Notes: generated by a model from the letters alone, not told the origin. 64,000 bases of DNA from Candidatus Nitrosopumilus sp. (GCF_029882185.1 NZ_JAOULD010000002.1:35319-99318), one strand, 5' to 3'; counted from the first letter of the stretch, positions 52,678 to 61,777 are shown. A program made the numbers and translations.

Positions 52678-53544
52678 TTATGCAGGGGTGTAATCTTTTG
52701 CTTGGTCTGCAACTGCCCTTGCTTGTGCATCTGCTTTTTGCAAGATTTGCTCTTTTGTCTCATCTGTCATAAATCCAGATTCTATTGACAAAGAGCGTGC
52801 ATGTTGTGATGCTTTTGCAAGGATTTGTGAGACATTGTCTGCAGTAATGTATCCTGCCTCGATAGATAGCGATACTGCCTCTTGGTGGAATTGTGCAAAT
52901 GCATTTCTTATCTTCTCAACATCGATGACCATTTCTGCTTCTGCATATCTTTGACCTTCTTCTAATGCTGAGTAAAGTGAAATTCCTGCCTCTACTGGCT
53001 TGATATCTAATTTACCTAGAATTGATGCTAGTTTTTCATTGATTATTCCTCCTTTCTCTACTGGAGTACTGTCTTTTGCAATCCAAATTGTTCCTTGATC
53101 AATCTTTGTTGGAATTCCTGCCTCTTTGAATTCAGTAAGCATTGGACCTGGTGCAATTCCTGTATTTTTAGCAGGGACTACAATGTCAATGCTTGCAACA
53201 TCTCCACCTCTTGCTGCCATCATGATTTTATTTTTGGCAAGAAGAACGTTTAGCTTGAATGGTGACATGTTTGTAAATATGAACATGATTTGTCCTTTCA
53301 AATCACCGATAATGTCTTTGATTCCTGGAATGTCTAGTGTCTCAAGTGCTTTAGCTGCAACCTTGTCTTTGACACAGACAAATTCTACTTCTCCCTTGAG
53401 TGTTTTTCTTAATGGTAAGATTTGAGTTGAACGAACTTTTTGCATTTGAATAATTGATACAACTTTGTATTTTTTTGGTAACTCTTGTAATTGTTGATAC
53501 ATCTGGGTTTTTCTTTTAGGATAACTAGTTCTATTTTCATGCAT
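52678..53544 (-). CDS. rpl10: Large ribosomal subunit stalk protein L10 (P0)
   Basis: 288 residues. RNA-binding domain (LPKKYKVVSIIQMQKVRSTQ; LLAKNKIMMAARGG; PGPMLTEFKEAGIPTKIDQG) and C-terminal helices that bind L12 dimers (SLSIEAGYITADNVSQIL and a repeated SLSIESGFMTDETKEQIL). The charged tail ending in the GLSALFG-type motif, present in many archaeal P0, is missing here; the protein ends KDYTPA. It overlaps rpl1 by eight bases. Confidence 0.95.
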   Translation of the reverse strand: MHENRTSYPKRKTQMYQQLQELPKKYKVVSIIQMQKVRSTQILPLRKTLKGEVEFVCVKDKVAAKALETLDIPGIKDIIGDLKGQIMFIFTNMSPFKLNVLLAKNKIMMAARGGDVASIDIVVPAKNTGIAPGPMLTEFKEAGIPTKIDQGTIWIAKDSTPVEKGGIINEKLASILGKLDIKPVEAGISLYSALEEGQRYAEAEMVIDVEKIRNAFAQFHQEAVSLSIEAGYITADNVSQILAKASQHARSLSIESGFMTDETKEQILQKADAQARAVADQAKDYTPA

Positions 53545-54199
53545 ACTTCTTCTTAACCTCTTGTGCTTGCTTTACTGGTTTACCCATTGTAGTTTTGATT
53601 AAAATTTTTCTAAGATTTTTCTCACCGTTTGGCAATTTCTTTTCAACTGCATTAAGAATTGCATGTGCATTGATTGCCAAATCTGCGTCTTCCATAGTTA
53701 CATCACCAATTTTAGCTGAGATTGAAAGTGATGCTCTTGTTCTTACCTTGATGCATGATCTGAATCTTTGCAAGAATGCGTCAATTGATGCATCAAAAGG
53801 AACTGGTGTTGGCATTTTTCCTCTTGGACCTAAAAGTTGACCCAAAGTTTTACCGACAGTTGGCATTACTTTGGTATCTGCTAAGAAGAAATCATATTTG
53901 TTAATGAATTTCCTAGATTCTCTTTTGTTAGTTCCAAATTTTTCTAGTTCTTCTGTTCCAATTACCGAATCTGCTTTTGCAGCTTTTGCTTTTTGGTTCA
54001 TATCCCCTGTTGCAATAATGCATACTCTTGCAGGAGAACTGGTTTTTGGTAATTGGACAACTTCGTTAATTGCAAATCCTTTCTTTACATCAATATCTTT
54101 GAAAGTAATGATCAACTCTACGGCTTGTGTGAATTTTCTCTCTTTTGTGGAAGCTTTTGCGTCTTTTACAAGATCAACTAGCTGAGCATCTGTAATCAT
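53537..54199 (-). CDS. rpl1: Large ribosomal subunit protein L1
   Basis: 220 residues. Archaeal L1 with ELIITFKDIDVKKGFAINEV at the N-terminal strand and LGQLLGPRGKMPTPVPFD, the conserved rRNA-binding loop. In many archaea L1 represses its own mRNA; a leader hairpin was not obvious here. It is divergent from the Lrp-family gene, not directly joined to rpl11 as in most archaea. Confidence 0.96.
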   Translation of the reverse strand: MITDAQLVDLVKDAKASTKERKFTQAVELIITFKDIDVKKGFAINEVVQLPKTSSPARVCIIATGDMNQKAKAAKADSVIGTEELEKFGTNKRESRKFINKYDFFLADTKVMPTVGKTLGQLLGPRGKMPTPVPFDASIDAFLQRFRSCIKVRTRASLSISAKIGDVTMEDADLAINAHAILNAVEKKLPNGEKNLRKILIKTTMGKPVKQAQEVKKKYA

Positions 54200-54358
54200 T
54201 ACGAATCAATTCCTAGAAAACCTACTTAAAATCGTTTAGAGGTTTGGGTTTTTTGCTAATCGTTTATTTTAAAAAATTACATATTTTTAGTAATATTCTT
54301 ACAAATAAGGCAAAAATGTTGCTGAAAACCTACATATATTAATTCAGAACCTTGTTTT

Positions 54359-54823
54359 TTGAATACGTTGCATCGTTTTGATGAATTAGATATGAAATTA
54401 CTTTATGAATTGACTCGTGACGGCTCTATTTCCGTTCCTACACTATCAAAAAAATTGGGAATTAACGCCTCTGTATTGTATAGCAGGATTAAGAGACTGA
54501 TGAAAAAGAAACTAATCAAAAAATTCACCATCGAAATAGATGATTCACTCCTAGGAATAGGAGTCAAAGCAAACGTTGGGATAAGCCGAGATCCTAAACT
54601 CAAGGACTCCATTCACAAAAAATTCATGGAGACTGCCGAAGTCATATCCATTTCAGAGGTCACTGGCAGATTTGACATTATGGTTCAGGTATATGCCAAG
54701 AACCTTGAAGCACTTCACTCTATTGTAATTGAAAAGATTGGAAAAATTGAAGGCATACAAAGTACTGAGACCTTTGTAGAGTTACAAAAAACCGATAAAG
54801 ATCCTGTTTATCTGATTCAATAA
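54359..54823 (+). CDS. Lrp/AsnC-family transcription regulator
   Basis: 154 residues from TTG. HTH at about 8-55 (LDMKLLYELTRDGSISVPTL, then INASVLYSRIKRLMKKKLI), and a RAM ligand-binding domain from about 65 (VKANVGISRDPKL; ISEVTGRFDIMVQVYAKNLE). A TATA-like catatatta at 54333-54341 gives a leaderless start. It is inserted between rpl11 and rpl1 on the opposite strand, ending one base before the rpl11 stop. It might regulate stalk genes, but nothing in the sequence proves it. Confidence 0.9.
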   Translation: MNTLHRFDELDMKLLYELTRDGSISVPTLSKKLGINASVLYSRIKRLMKKKLIKKFTIEIDDSLLGIGVKANVGISRDPKLKDSIHKKFMETAEVISISEVTGRFDIMVQVYAKNLEALHSIVIEKIGKIEGIQSTETFVELQKTDKDPVYLIQ

Positions 54824-55303
54824 TTATTTGAATTTCTCATCCCACTTGCCTTCGTTAATTTCGGCAGTGATTTCTTTTGGAGTCTTTCCTTCTACTTTGA
54901 CTCCTAATGCAAGACATGTTCCAATGATTGTCTTTGCAACTGATTTAATTGATGAAGCATAAGATTTCTCTAGTTTTGTGTTTGCAACTTTGAGTATTGC
55001 ATCCATTGTGACATCTCCTGCCCATTCTGTACCTGATGCGCCAGAGCCTTTCTGGACTCCTGCTTCTTTCATGATTAATGCAGCAGCTGATGGGATTCCG
55101 ATTTCGATTTCATACTTTTTTGTATCGCTATCCACAACTACTGTAACTGGAACTTTCATTCCTTCAAAGTCTTTAGTCTTTTCATTAATTGCACTAATGA
55201 CTTCCATGATGTTGACTCCTAGTGGACCAAGTGCTGGACCTAAAGGTGGACCTGCTGATGCTGCTCCGCCTGTTACAAGTGACGATACTTTTTGTTCTCC
55301 CAT
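54824..55303 (-). CDS. rpl11: Large ribosomal subunit protein L11
   Basis: 159 residues. The N-terminal proline-rich loop AGPPLGPALGPLGVNIMEVI (18-37) binds the GTPase centre; the C-terminal domain has IIGTCLALGVKVEGKTPKEI. It lies 35 bases after spt5, giving the conserved archaeal order secE-spt5-rpl11. Confidence 0.96.
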   Translation of the reverse strand: MGEQKVSSLVTGGAASAGPPLGPALGPLGVNIMEVISAINEKTKDFEGMKVPVTVVVDSDTKKYEIEIGIPSAAALIMKEAGVQKGSGASGTEWAGDVTMDAILKVANTKLEKSYASSIKSVAKTIIGTCLALGVKVEGKTPKEITAEINEGKWDEKFK

Positions 55304-55338
55304 GTTAAATCAGACTCTAAATGAAAATTTAATCCTTC

Positions 55339-55797
55339 CTAAGCCTCACTAGACAGCTTTAGGTAGTTTGCGTCTACTGTGACTGGTAATTGGTATGATG
55401 CATCAAGTAAAACCACGGTTGCCTCTTCTTTGTCGACATCAATTCTTGTAATTGTTGCCTTCATTCCCTTGAATGGGCCTCCTGTAATTTCTACGATATT
55501 ATCTACTGTTAATTGTGAAACTGTTGATTTCTTTACTAGATATCCTTCAATGTCTTTGAATTCTAATTCTCCTCTTAATTGACCTCTGATGTGTCTTACG
55601 CCTTCTACTGCCAAGTATGCATCACTTGGATTGATTGCTTCAATGACGACATAGCCTTTCAAATCACTTACCCAAAACACTGATTGAATGTTAATCTGAT
55701 TTGCATTGGCTTTAGCTTCTAATAATCTCATTACCACTTTTTCTTGTCCACCAGTGGTTCTAATTGCAAACAAATGTGATTTGATTTCTTCAGACAT
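55339..55797 (-). CDS. spt5: Transcription elongation factor Spt5 (NusG)
   Basis: 152 residues from ATG 55797; an upstream in-frame start (55809) would overlap secE. NGN domain with FAIRTTGGQEKVVMRLLEAK (9-28) and YVVIEAINPSDAYLAVEGV; KOW domain with VEITGGPFKGMKATITRIDV (about 106-125). It binds the polymerase clamp together with Spt4 and aids processivity. Overlaps no gene, lying one base from secE. Confidence 0.95.
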   Translation of the reverse strand: MSEEIKSHLFAIRTTGGQEKVVMRLLEAKANANQINIQSVFWVSDLKGYVVIEAINPSDAYLAVEGVRHIRGQLRGELEFKDIEGYLVKKSTVSQLTVDNIVEITGGPFKGMKATITRIDVDKEEATVVLLDASYQLPVTVDANYLKLSSEA

Positions 55798-55798
55798 G

Positions 55799-55972
55799 TT
55801 ACCTACCAAATGTAATTACCGAAAAGACAAACTGAATTGTAAAACCAATAGCTCCTACTCCTGCTATTCCTAACAAAACAAGTCTAAGATGTTGTGAATA
55901 CTCATCCCTGTCTGGTTTCTTGGCCATTTTCATAGTGTTGGCCATGTTCTTGACAGTCTGCTTAGGGTTCAT
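55799..55972 (-). CDS. secE: Preprotein translocase subunit SecE
   Basis: 57 residues from ATG 55972. An N-terminal amphipathic part (VKNMANTMKMAKKPDRDEYS) leads into one membrane helix (LVLLGIAGVGAIGFTIQFVF). This is the archaeal Sec61gamma/SecE layout, and the position just before spt5 is conserved across archaea. It clamps SecY in the export channel. Confidence 0.92.
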   Translation of the reverse strand: MNPKQTVKNMANTMKMAKKPDRDEYSQHLRLVLLGIAGVGAIGFTIQFVFSVITFGR

Positions 55973-56011
55973 TGCCTGAAATTAATAAGGTGTCCTTATA
56001 TCTCTTATCTC

Positions 56012-56788
56012 ATGGAACTGTTGGTTGCGTATCAAGATGACCCCGCCGGCCATAATATGGCAAAATTTCTTTCAAAAGAAATGACTTTGAAAGATGATAT
56101 TTTTCGTGGGAAATATTATGATCTTGTAATAATTCCAACTCCTGCAATTTCTGCTGATTGGCTTGAAGAAAAATATGATTATGATGGATTTATTTTTCTC
56201 TCAAAACATGCAGCAGAATCAGGGGAACTCGCTTTGACTTGTCATAGTACTGGAAATTTTTCCACTGCAAAGTTTGGCGGAAATGACAATCAGGTCGCAA
56301 TCCCAAAACCTGATTTTCAAAAAGTATATCTTCAGACATTAAAGAAAAACCAATCAAAGTTTTCTGATTTTCAAATTACCCTAGAAGCAACTCATCACGG
56401 ACCTACTGCATTGAGCAAACCATCTATTTTTGTTGAAATTGGAACTACTGAAAAACAATGGACTGATGAGTCGTTGTGCAGTTCTGTTGCATCACTAGTC
56501 CACCAAGTAATGTCACAACCAATCAAAGAACATCCTGTTGCAATTTGTTTTGGTGGAACTCATTATCCATCAAAATTCACTGATGAATTACTAAATGGAA
56601 AGTTTGCACTAGGAACTGTAATTCCAAAACATGCTTTGGATAATTTGGACGAAAAATTATTCTCTCATATTTTACAGCAAAACAACGTGGCAAAAACTGC
56701 TCTTTTAGATTGGAGAGGATTGGGTCCGAATAAACAAAAAGTTCTCACTCTTTTAGAGTCAACAGATCTTGAGGTAATCAAGATTTGA
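56012..56788 (+). CDS. dtdA: D-aminoacyl-tRNA deacylase, archaeal type
   Basis: 258 residues of the DtdA/GEK1 family. It frees tRNA from wrongly attached D-amino acids. Visible: DGFIFLSKHAAESGELALTC near 59-78, then LEATHHGPTALSKPSIFVEI (zinc ligands HH), CFGGTHYPSKFTDELL and GTVIPKHAL. The start is ATG with a TATA-like ccttatatctc about 20 bases upstream. Its stop overlaps the ogt TTG (TTGA). Confidence 0.93.
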   Translation: MELLVAYQDDPAGHNMAKFLSKEMTLKDDIFRGKYYDLVIIPTPAISADWLEEKYDYDGFIFLSKHAAESGELALTCHSTGNFSTAKFGGNDNQVAIPKPDFQKVYLQTLKKNQSKFSDFQITLEATHHGPTALSKPSIFVEIGTTEKQWTDESLCSSVASLVHQVMSQPIKEHPVAICFGGTHYPSKFTDELLNGKFALGTVIPKHALDNLDEKLFSHILQQNNVAKTALLDWRGLGPNKQKVLTLLESTDLEVIKI

Positions 56789-57084
56789 ATCTTTCAGAAA
56801 AGATTTACAAAAAATTGCTTGAAGTGCCTAAAGGACAAATCACAACTTATGGTGAATTGGCAAAAGCTGTTGGACTAAAAAATGGTCAAAGAGCTGTTGG
56901 AAAAATAATGAACAAAAATCCATACCCTGTGATTATTCCTTGTCATAGAGTTGTAATGTCTACTGGAAAAATTGGTGGATATGCATATGGAGAACATGTC
57001 AAAATAAAGATGCTAAATGATGAAGGTATAGAAATTCAAAATGGTAAGATTGTAAAACTAGAAAACAAAATTTATCGATTCTAA
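56785..57084 (+). CDS. ogt: Methylated-DNA-protein cysteine methyltransferase, short form
   Basis: 99 residues: only the DNA-binding/active-site domain. The acceptor cysteine is C53 in IIPCHRVV, and the recognition helix is RAVGKIMNKNP. The start ends up as VPKGQITTYGELAKAVGL. It removes alkyl groups from O6-guanine in a single-use reaction; because the Cys is present it is not an alkyltransferase-like protein. Translated with dtdA. It converges on rpl19e with a four-base overlap. Confidence 0.9.
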   Translation: MNLSEKIYKKLLEVPKGQITTYGELAKAVGLKNGQRAVGKIMNKNPYPVIIPCHRVVMSTGKIGGYAYGEHVKIKMLNDEGIEIQNGKIVKLENKIYRF

Positions 57085-57536
57085 TCTTTTCGTTTTTCTC
57101 TAATCTCATCCATCAATAGTCTGAGATGGGCTTTGTTTCTAACTGTGTTACCGCCGACCTTTTTGTAGAGGGCCCAGAATTCTGGATTTGTCAAATCTTT
57201 TCTGTCTTTTGCAATTTTTAATAATCGTCTTAATGAGCGAACCTTTGCAACATAGACTTCCTTCTTACCAACTCTTGCTCCTTTTCTTCCTTGTTTGGAA
57301 CCTTGAGTTGTACCTCTCTTGTTCTTTTGAGCTTTCTTTTCATGGGCTCTTCCTTTTGAGGTGCCAGTAAATGGTTTGATTTGAATAGTGTTAGCTGTAA
57401 TGAGACTGCGAATATTTTCTCTAGTGATTGCATCTGCAACATCATCTAGGTGGTCAGTATCAAATTTGATTCTGTGAACTCCTACACCAGTAACTCTGGC
57501 AGCGAGTCTTTTTTTAGCTTTAAGATTTACTACCAC
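57081..57536 (-). CDS. rpl19e: Large ribosomal subunit protein L19e
   Basis: 151 residues from GTG 57536. Archaeal/eukaryal L19e: NLKAKKRLAARVTGVGVHRI at the start, a basic middle stretch (KAQKNKRGTTQGSKQGRKGA), and LRRLLKIAKDRKDLTNPEFW near 95-115. Overlaps rpl32e by 17 bases, so they are coupled. Confidence 0.96.
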   Translation of the reverse strand: MVVNLKAKKRLAARVTGVGVHRIKFDTDHLDDVADAITRENIRSLITANTIQIKPFTGTSKGRAHEKKAQKNKRGTTQGSKQGRKGARVGKKEVYVAKVRSLRRLLKIAKDRKDLTNPEFWALYKKVGGNTVRNKAHLRLLMDEIREKRKD

Positions 57537-57924
57537 TTACACTCACTCTTGCGTTAAATATTTTGAATTTTTGTTCAACTGCTTTCACGATAATTTCTTT
57601 TCTCTTTCTAGTGCCTACCCCATGTCCAAATCTGACTCCGTCTTTCTTTGGGTCTAATTTCTCTAAATCATTCAAGTTAAAAACTAGGTTATCTGTAAAT
57701 CCTGATGGATGTAGTCCTCTTGCATCTTTTGGTCCGCCATATCCTACTTTGACAAGACCTGGACGGCCTCTGCTTTTTTGTTTTCTTTGGTGATGATCAA
57801 TGCCTTTTGGTTTTCTCCAATTGGTTTGTAGCCTAACATAACGCCAACTCTCTGGTCTTACAAAGTCTGGCTTGTTCTGTTTTGCCTCTTCTCTCTTTGC
57901 AAGTAGATCTTTGTTGATCGTCAT
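57520..57924 (-). CDS. rpl32e: Large ribosomal subunit protein L32e
   Basis: 134 residues. KPDFVRPESWRYVRLQTNWR, then KPKGIDHHQRKQKSRGRPGL and VKVGYGGPKDARGLHPSGF are typical. Usually within the large spc operon between L6 and L19e; here the L32e-L19e pair stands alone. The minus-strand TATA-like cgtatttattcc lies about 30 bases upstream. Confidence 0.95.
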   Translation of the reverse strand: MTINKDLLAKREEAKQNKPDFVRPESWRYVRLQTNWRKPKGIDHHQRKQKSRGRPGLVKVGYGGPKDARGLHPSGFTDNLVFNLNDLEKLDPKKDGVRFGHGVGTRKRKEIIVKAVEQKFKIFNARVSVSGSKS

Positions 57925-58025
57925 TAAATTGAGTCTTGGATTTTGGAATAAATACGTTCCTAGGCCAGAAAAAAATTATCTTAAGAAAAAGATAATAAGG
58001 AAACTTTAGGCGGATCGAATATCTC

Positions 58026-58076
58026 ATGAACCCGCCTGGAATTGATCTTAATATTTTTGGAGGCATGTACATCTGA
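58026..58076 (+). CDS. 16-codon upstream ORF overlapping the pckA start
   Basis: ATG 58026 reads MNPPGIDLNIFGGMYI and stops at TGA 58074-58076, which overlaps the putative CTG start of pckA by two bases (CTGA). Its ATG lies in the loop of a six-pair stem (aggcgg 58008-58013 with ccgcct 58032-58037), and the ggagg ribosome-binding site of pckA lies within it (58060s). It may couple or control pckA translation, or be the true N-terminus with a one-base frame change. Confidence 0.35.
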   Translation: MNPPGIDLNIFGGMYI

Positions 58077-59677
58077 CCCAAGTACTAGGTACAGCTGCAA
58101 CTGAGAAATTTTCCGCACAATTAGCTGCATTTGGAATCAAACCCTTCACAGTCCACAGAAATCTCAGCGTAGATGATATGGTCAAACTGGCAGTTGAGAG
58201 AAAGGAAGGAGTTGTAAATTCAACAGGCTCATTATCTGTAAACACCGGAAAATATACCGGCAGATCTCCTGATGACAGATTCATTGTATATGATGATAAG
58301 ACTCATGATACTATTGATTGGGGAAAAATCAACCATCAATTCCCAAGTGGCAAGTTTGAAAAACTCTTTGAAAAAATGAAAAACTTTGTTGACAATAAAG
58401 AACTCTTTGTTTTTGACGGTTTTGTAGGTGCTGATCCTGAAACTCGTTTACCAATAAGGGTGATAAATGATCATGTCTGGCAAAGCATGTTCTCAAGTAA
58501 CTTGTTCATCAAGCCAACTTCTGAAGAATTAGAAAAACACGAACCTGAATTTACTATTTTATGTATAAATGACTTTTTGGCAGTACCTGAAGTTGACGGA
58601 ACACGAACTGATGTCTTTATCTTAATTGATCTTACAAGAAAAATTGTTTTGATTGGCGGAACAGAATACGCCGGCGAAATGAAAAAATCCATGTTTGGTG
58701 TGATGAACTTTTTGTTACCTGAACGTGGTATCTTTCCAATGCACTGCTCTGCAAACATTGGCGAAAAAGGTGACACCGCTTTGTTCTTTGGTTTATCCGG
58801 TACTGGTAAAACAACTCTCTCTGCAGATCCTAACAGGAGATTGATTGGTGATGATGAACATGGTTGGTCTGATAATGGCACCTTTAATTTTGAAGGTGGC
58901 TGCTATGCAAAATGTATCAACCTAAGCCAAGAAGCAGAACCTGAAATTTGGAATGCAATCAAGCCAGGTGCATTATTAGAAAATGTCGTACTAAACAACA
59001 ATGTACCAGATTATGATGATAACACACTAACAGAGAACACACGTGTTGGATACCCATTGGATTTCATTCCAGGAGCTGTAATCCCAAGTGTTGGTGGACA
59101 TCCTAGAGTCATCATATTTTTGACTGCAGATGCATTGGGTGTATTACCACCTGTTTCCAGACTAACAAAAGAAGGAGCAATGTATCACTTTATGTCCGGA
59201 TATACCAGTAAATTGGCAGGAACTGAAAGAGGAATTAAAGAGCCAAAATCTGTATTTTCTCAGTGCTTTGGAGCTCCATTCATGCCTAGACCTGCCTCAG
59301 TTTACGCAAAATTGCTTGGAGAAAAAATCAACAAGCATAATACTGTAGTTTATCTTGTCAATACCGGCTGGTCTGGTGGCCCATACGGCGTAGGAACAAG
59401 AATCAAAATAAAATACAGTAGAGCAATGGTTACTGCTGCACTTTCAGGTGCACTTGATATTGTAAAGTATAGGCATGATGATCTGCTTAATTTAGATATT
59501 CCAACCGAAGTTGAAGGAGTGCCTTCTGAGATTTTGGATCCTAAACATACTTGGATTGACAAAGATTCGTATGATCTTTCTGCAAAGAAACTAGCTCAAA
59601 TGTTTGTAGAGAACTTTAAGAAATTTGATAATGTCTCACCTGAGATAATTGAATCTGGTCCAAAACTACCACAATAG
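58073..59677 (+). CDS. pckA: Phosphoenolpyruvate carboxykinase (ATP)
   Basis: 534 residues if started at CTG 58073. The first in-frame ATG (58178) would cut off a clearly conserved N-terminal part (FGIKPFTVHRNLSVDDMVKL), and no ATG, GTG or TTG lies between the in-frame upstream TAA and that part. A ggagg motif sits nine bases before CTG. Catalytic motifs: TGKYTGRSPDDRFIV, MHCSANIGEKGDTALFFGLS and the P-loop GLSGTGKTTLSADPNR near 240-255. It interconverts oxaloacetate and phosphoenolpyruvate in gluconeogenesis. Confidence 0.9.
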   Translation: MTQVLGTAATEKFSAQLAAFGIKPFTVHRNLSVDDMVKLAVERKEGVVNSTGSLSVNTGKYTGRSPDDRFIVYDDKTHDTIDWGKINHQFPSGKFEKLFEKMKNFVDNKELFVFDGFVGADPETRLPIRVINDHVWQSMFSSNLFIKPTSEELEKHEPEFTILCINDFLAVPEVDGTRTDVFILIDLTRKIVLIGGTEYAGEMKKSMFGVMNFLLPERGIFPMHCSANIGEKGDTALFFGLSGTGKTTLSADPNRRLIGDDEHGWSDNGTFNFEGGCYAKCINLSQEAEPEIWNAIKPGALLENVVLNNNVPDYDDNTLTENTRVGYPLDFIPGAVIPSVGGHPRVIIFLTADALGVLPPVSRLTKEGAMYHFMSGYTSKLAGTERGIKEPKSVFSQCFGAPFMPRPASVYAKLLGEKINKHNTVVYLVNTGWSGGPYGVGTRIKIKYSRAMVTAALSGALDIVKYRHDDLLNLDIPTEVEGVPSEILDPKHTWIDKDSYDLSAKKLAQMFVENFKKFDNVSPEIIESGPKLPQ

Positions 59678-59678
59678 A

Positions 59679-61775
59679 TTATTTTCTTTTAACTACTCCA
59701 AACATAGCTATTGCAATTGCAATACTGATAATTATGAGAATTTGTTTTTCTGGAATGTCAATGCCCCATCTCTGTTGATTCTCATCTAGTGAATCGACTT
59801 CAATTACATTATATGCATTTGATGTTGTTCCATTGATTCTGATTTTGGCATCAATCCAATATTGTGAATTCTCAAAAACTTCAATTGATGCTTTTTTATC
59901 TGGTGTTGTAGTTATTGTTTGGAAGCTTCCGTCTTTGCTGTTAATCACTGAAATCTTTGCAAAACTCCATTTATCTGGATGGTAAATATCAAAGAACAGT
60001 TTTCCATTTTGCTGTTCTATTGAAATTGAACCTGGTGTATAATGCAGCAAAAATGGAACTCTGTATTGTATTCCACCATGGCTGATTAACATCGTTCCTT
60101 CATGTTCGCCGAAATTATCTTCAACTACATTTATCCTAATGTTTAAAATACTTCCATCCAAATTTCCTCCGAATTTTATGAATTCTGGTCCATCAAACAT
60201 TACATCAAATCCCTCCCATGCCCCATCCATTGATTTTAACTGGAATTGCTTTTCAACAATTCTGTTATCTGGTGATGCAATTACAACAAAGTTTGGTGGC
60301 TCTATGATCAGTTTTGCTTTAAACGCATTTGCAATGTCTAGCCTTCCAGCACCTGCCTCATGAATGGAGAATTTTTGCCCATAGGCGTCAGATACAGGCA
60401 TGACTGTGGTAAGTAGCAATGATTTGATTTCGTGGTGATGAAGTTCCGGGTTTTTTTCAAGCAAAAGGGCAGCAGCACCGCTTACGTGAGGGGCTGCATA
60501 GCTTGTCCCGCTGGTAAAGTTGTATCCTGCATTGTTTTGAGTTGTGTTGATGTATGCGCCAGGTGCCACGATTTCTGGTTTGATGTAAAATGGCGATACA
60601 GGTCCTCTGGAACTAAAGTGTGTGACAAAATCTGGATTGTAAAATAATTGTAAGATACCTTTGCTTTCATCTGTGATTGATTCTTTGATTTCAAGTCCTT
60701 CCTCTCTGTCTATTGATACTACTGGAATTTGTGGCGTATATCCTGTCTCAATAAATTCATGAATTAACTCTCCCAAAAAAATTCCTGGAATGTTGTTGTA
60801 TACAATTAATGCCTTGGCTCCTGCATTTGCTGCATTTTTTTCTTTGATTGAAAAATACAACATCTCTCCTTCGACATCACTCCCTCTCTCGACAATTACT
60901 ATTGCATCCTTTACATCCAAATTCTCAAAATCTGAAATTTTTCCATAACCTGCAGGAACTATTTTAGAAATGATTGGCTCTTCTAGTTTTGTAGAGCCGA
61001 CCATTGGAATTACAGTAAATGATTTTTCATCTACTTCTAATGTTGCAACCAAGCTTGATGTGAGATTGTTGTATGTTGCACCGACTGTAACTGAACCAAA
61101 ATTCCTTCCAGGACTTCCAATTGTTTCCAATCCCGGCCCGTCATTTCCAGCTGCAGTTACTACAAAAATCTCTTTTTCCAATGCTTCATTTACTATATGA
61201 TCAATCTTTGCATTTGTTCTGTTTACTCCCAAACTGATATTGATAATGTCTGCTTCATCTTCGATTGCTTTTTGAATTGCTCTAATGATTAGATCTGATG
61301 ATACTCCTTCCCCGTCTTCTGAAACTTTGTAAGCTAGAATTTTGGCCTTTGGTGCAACTCCTGACTTTTCCCCGTCTGCTGCAATAACTCCTGCAACATG
61401 GGTTCCATGACCATTTGTGTCATACGGAGGCTCATTTTCTTGTATGAAATTATACCCTCCAATCACTTTGCCGTCAGGTCCCCATCCAAACAAATCTGGA
61501 TGGTTAAAATCCACCCCTGTATCGATTACTGCAATTTTTACCCCTTTGCCATCAATCCCTTCCATTCTTGGAATGTCTGTTCCGATGTATGGTACACTTC
61601 TATCCAAATACAGTTCTGACTCGTCTTGCATTTCTAGATTGGATATGATCAGAATCCCTGCAAATACTAGAATCACTGAAAAAACTAGTAATGATTTCAC
61701 AGATTTCTTATCTGTTTTAACAAGTAAAAATGAATTGCTTAGTAAAGCAATAAATGGAATAAATCCTAAAACCAT
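59679..61775 (-). CDS. Membrane-anchored subtilisin-like serine protease (S8)
   Basis: 698 residues. Catalytic triad D85 (AVIDTGVDFNHPDLFG), H123 (NGHGTHVAGVIA) and S425 (SGTSYAAPHVSGAAALL), with a PA-type domain inserted before the serine (about 250-380). Two hydrophobic segments lie at the N-terminus and one at the C-terminus (IISIAIAIAMFGVVKRK), so the protease faces outward on the membrane. A GTG at 61700 gives a simple signal-anchor start and may be the true one. It could process surface proteins such as the PEFG group. Confidence 0.88.
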   Translation of the reverse strand: MVLGFIPFIALLSNSFLLVKTDKKSVKSLLVFSVILVFAGILIISNLEMQDESELYLDRSVPYIGTDIPRMEGIDGKGVKIAVIDTGVDFNHPDLFGWGPDGKVIGGYNFIQENEPPYDTNGHGTHVAGVIAADGEKSGVAPKAKILAYKVSEDGEGVSSDLIIRAIQKAIEDEADIINISLGVNRTNAKIDHIVNEALEKEIFVVTAAGNDGPGLETIGSPGRNFGSVTVGATYNNLTSSLVATLEVDEKSFTVIPMVGSTKLEEPIISKIVPAGYGKISDFENLDVKDAIVIVERGSDVEGEMLYFSIKEKNAANAGAKALIVYNNIPGIFLGELIHEFIETGYTPQIPVVSIDREEGLEIKESITDESKGILQLFYNPDFVTHFSSRGPVSPFYIKPEIVAPGAYINTTQNNAGYNFTSGTSYAAPHVSGAAALLLEKNPELHHHEIKSLLLTTVMPVSDAYGQKFSIHEAGAGRLDIANAFKAKLIIEPPNFVVIASPDNRIVEKQFQLKSMDGAWEGFDVMFDGPEFIKFGGNLDGSILNIRINVVEDNFGEHEGTMLISHGGIQYRVPFLLHYTPGSISIEQQNGKLFFDIYHPDKWSFAKISVINSKDGSFQTITTTPDKKASIEVFENSQYWIDAKIRINGTTSNAYNVIEVDSLDENQQRWGIDIPEKQILIIISIAIAIAMFGVVKRK

Positions 61776-61777
61776 TC

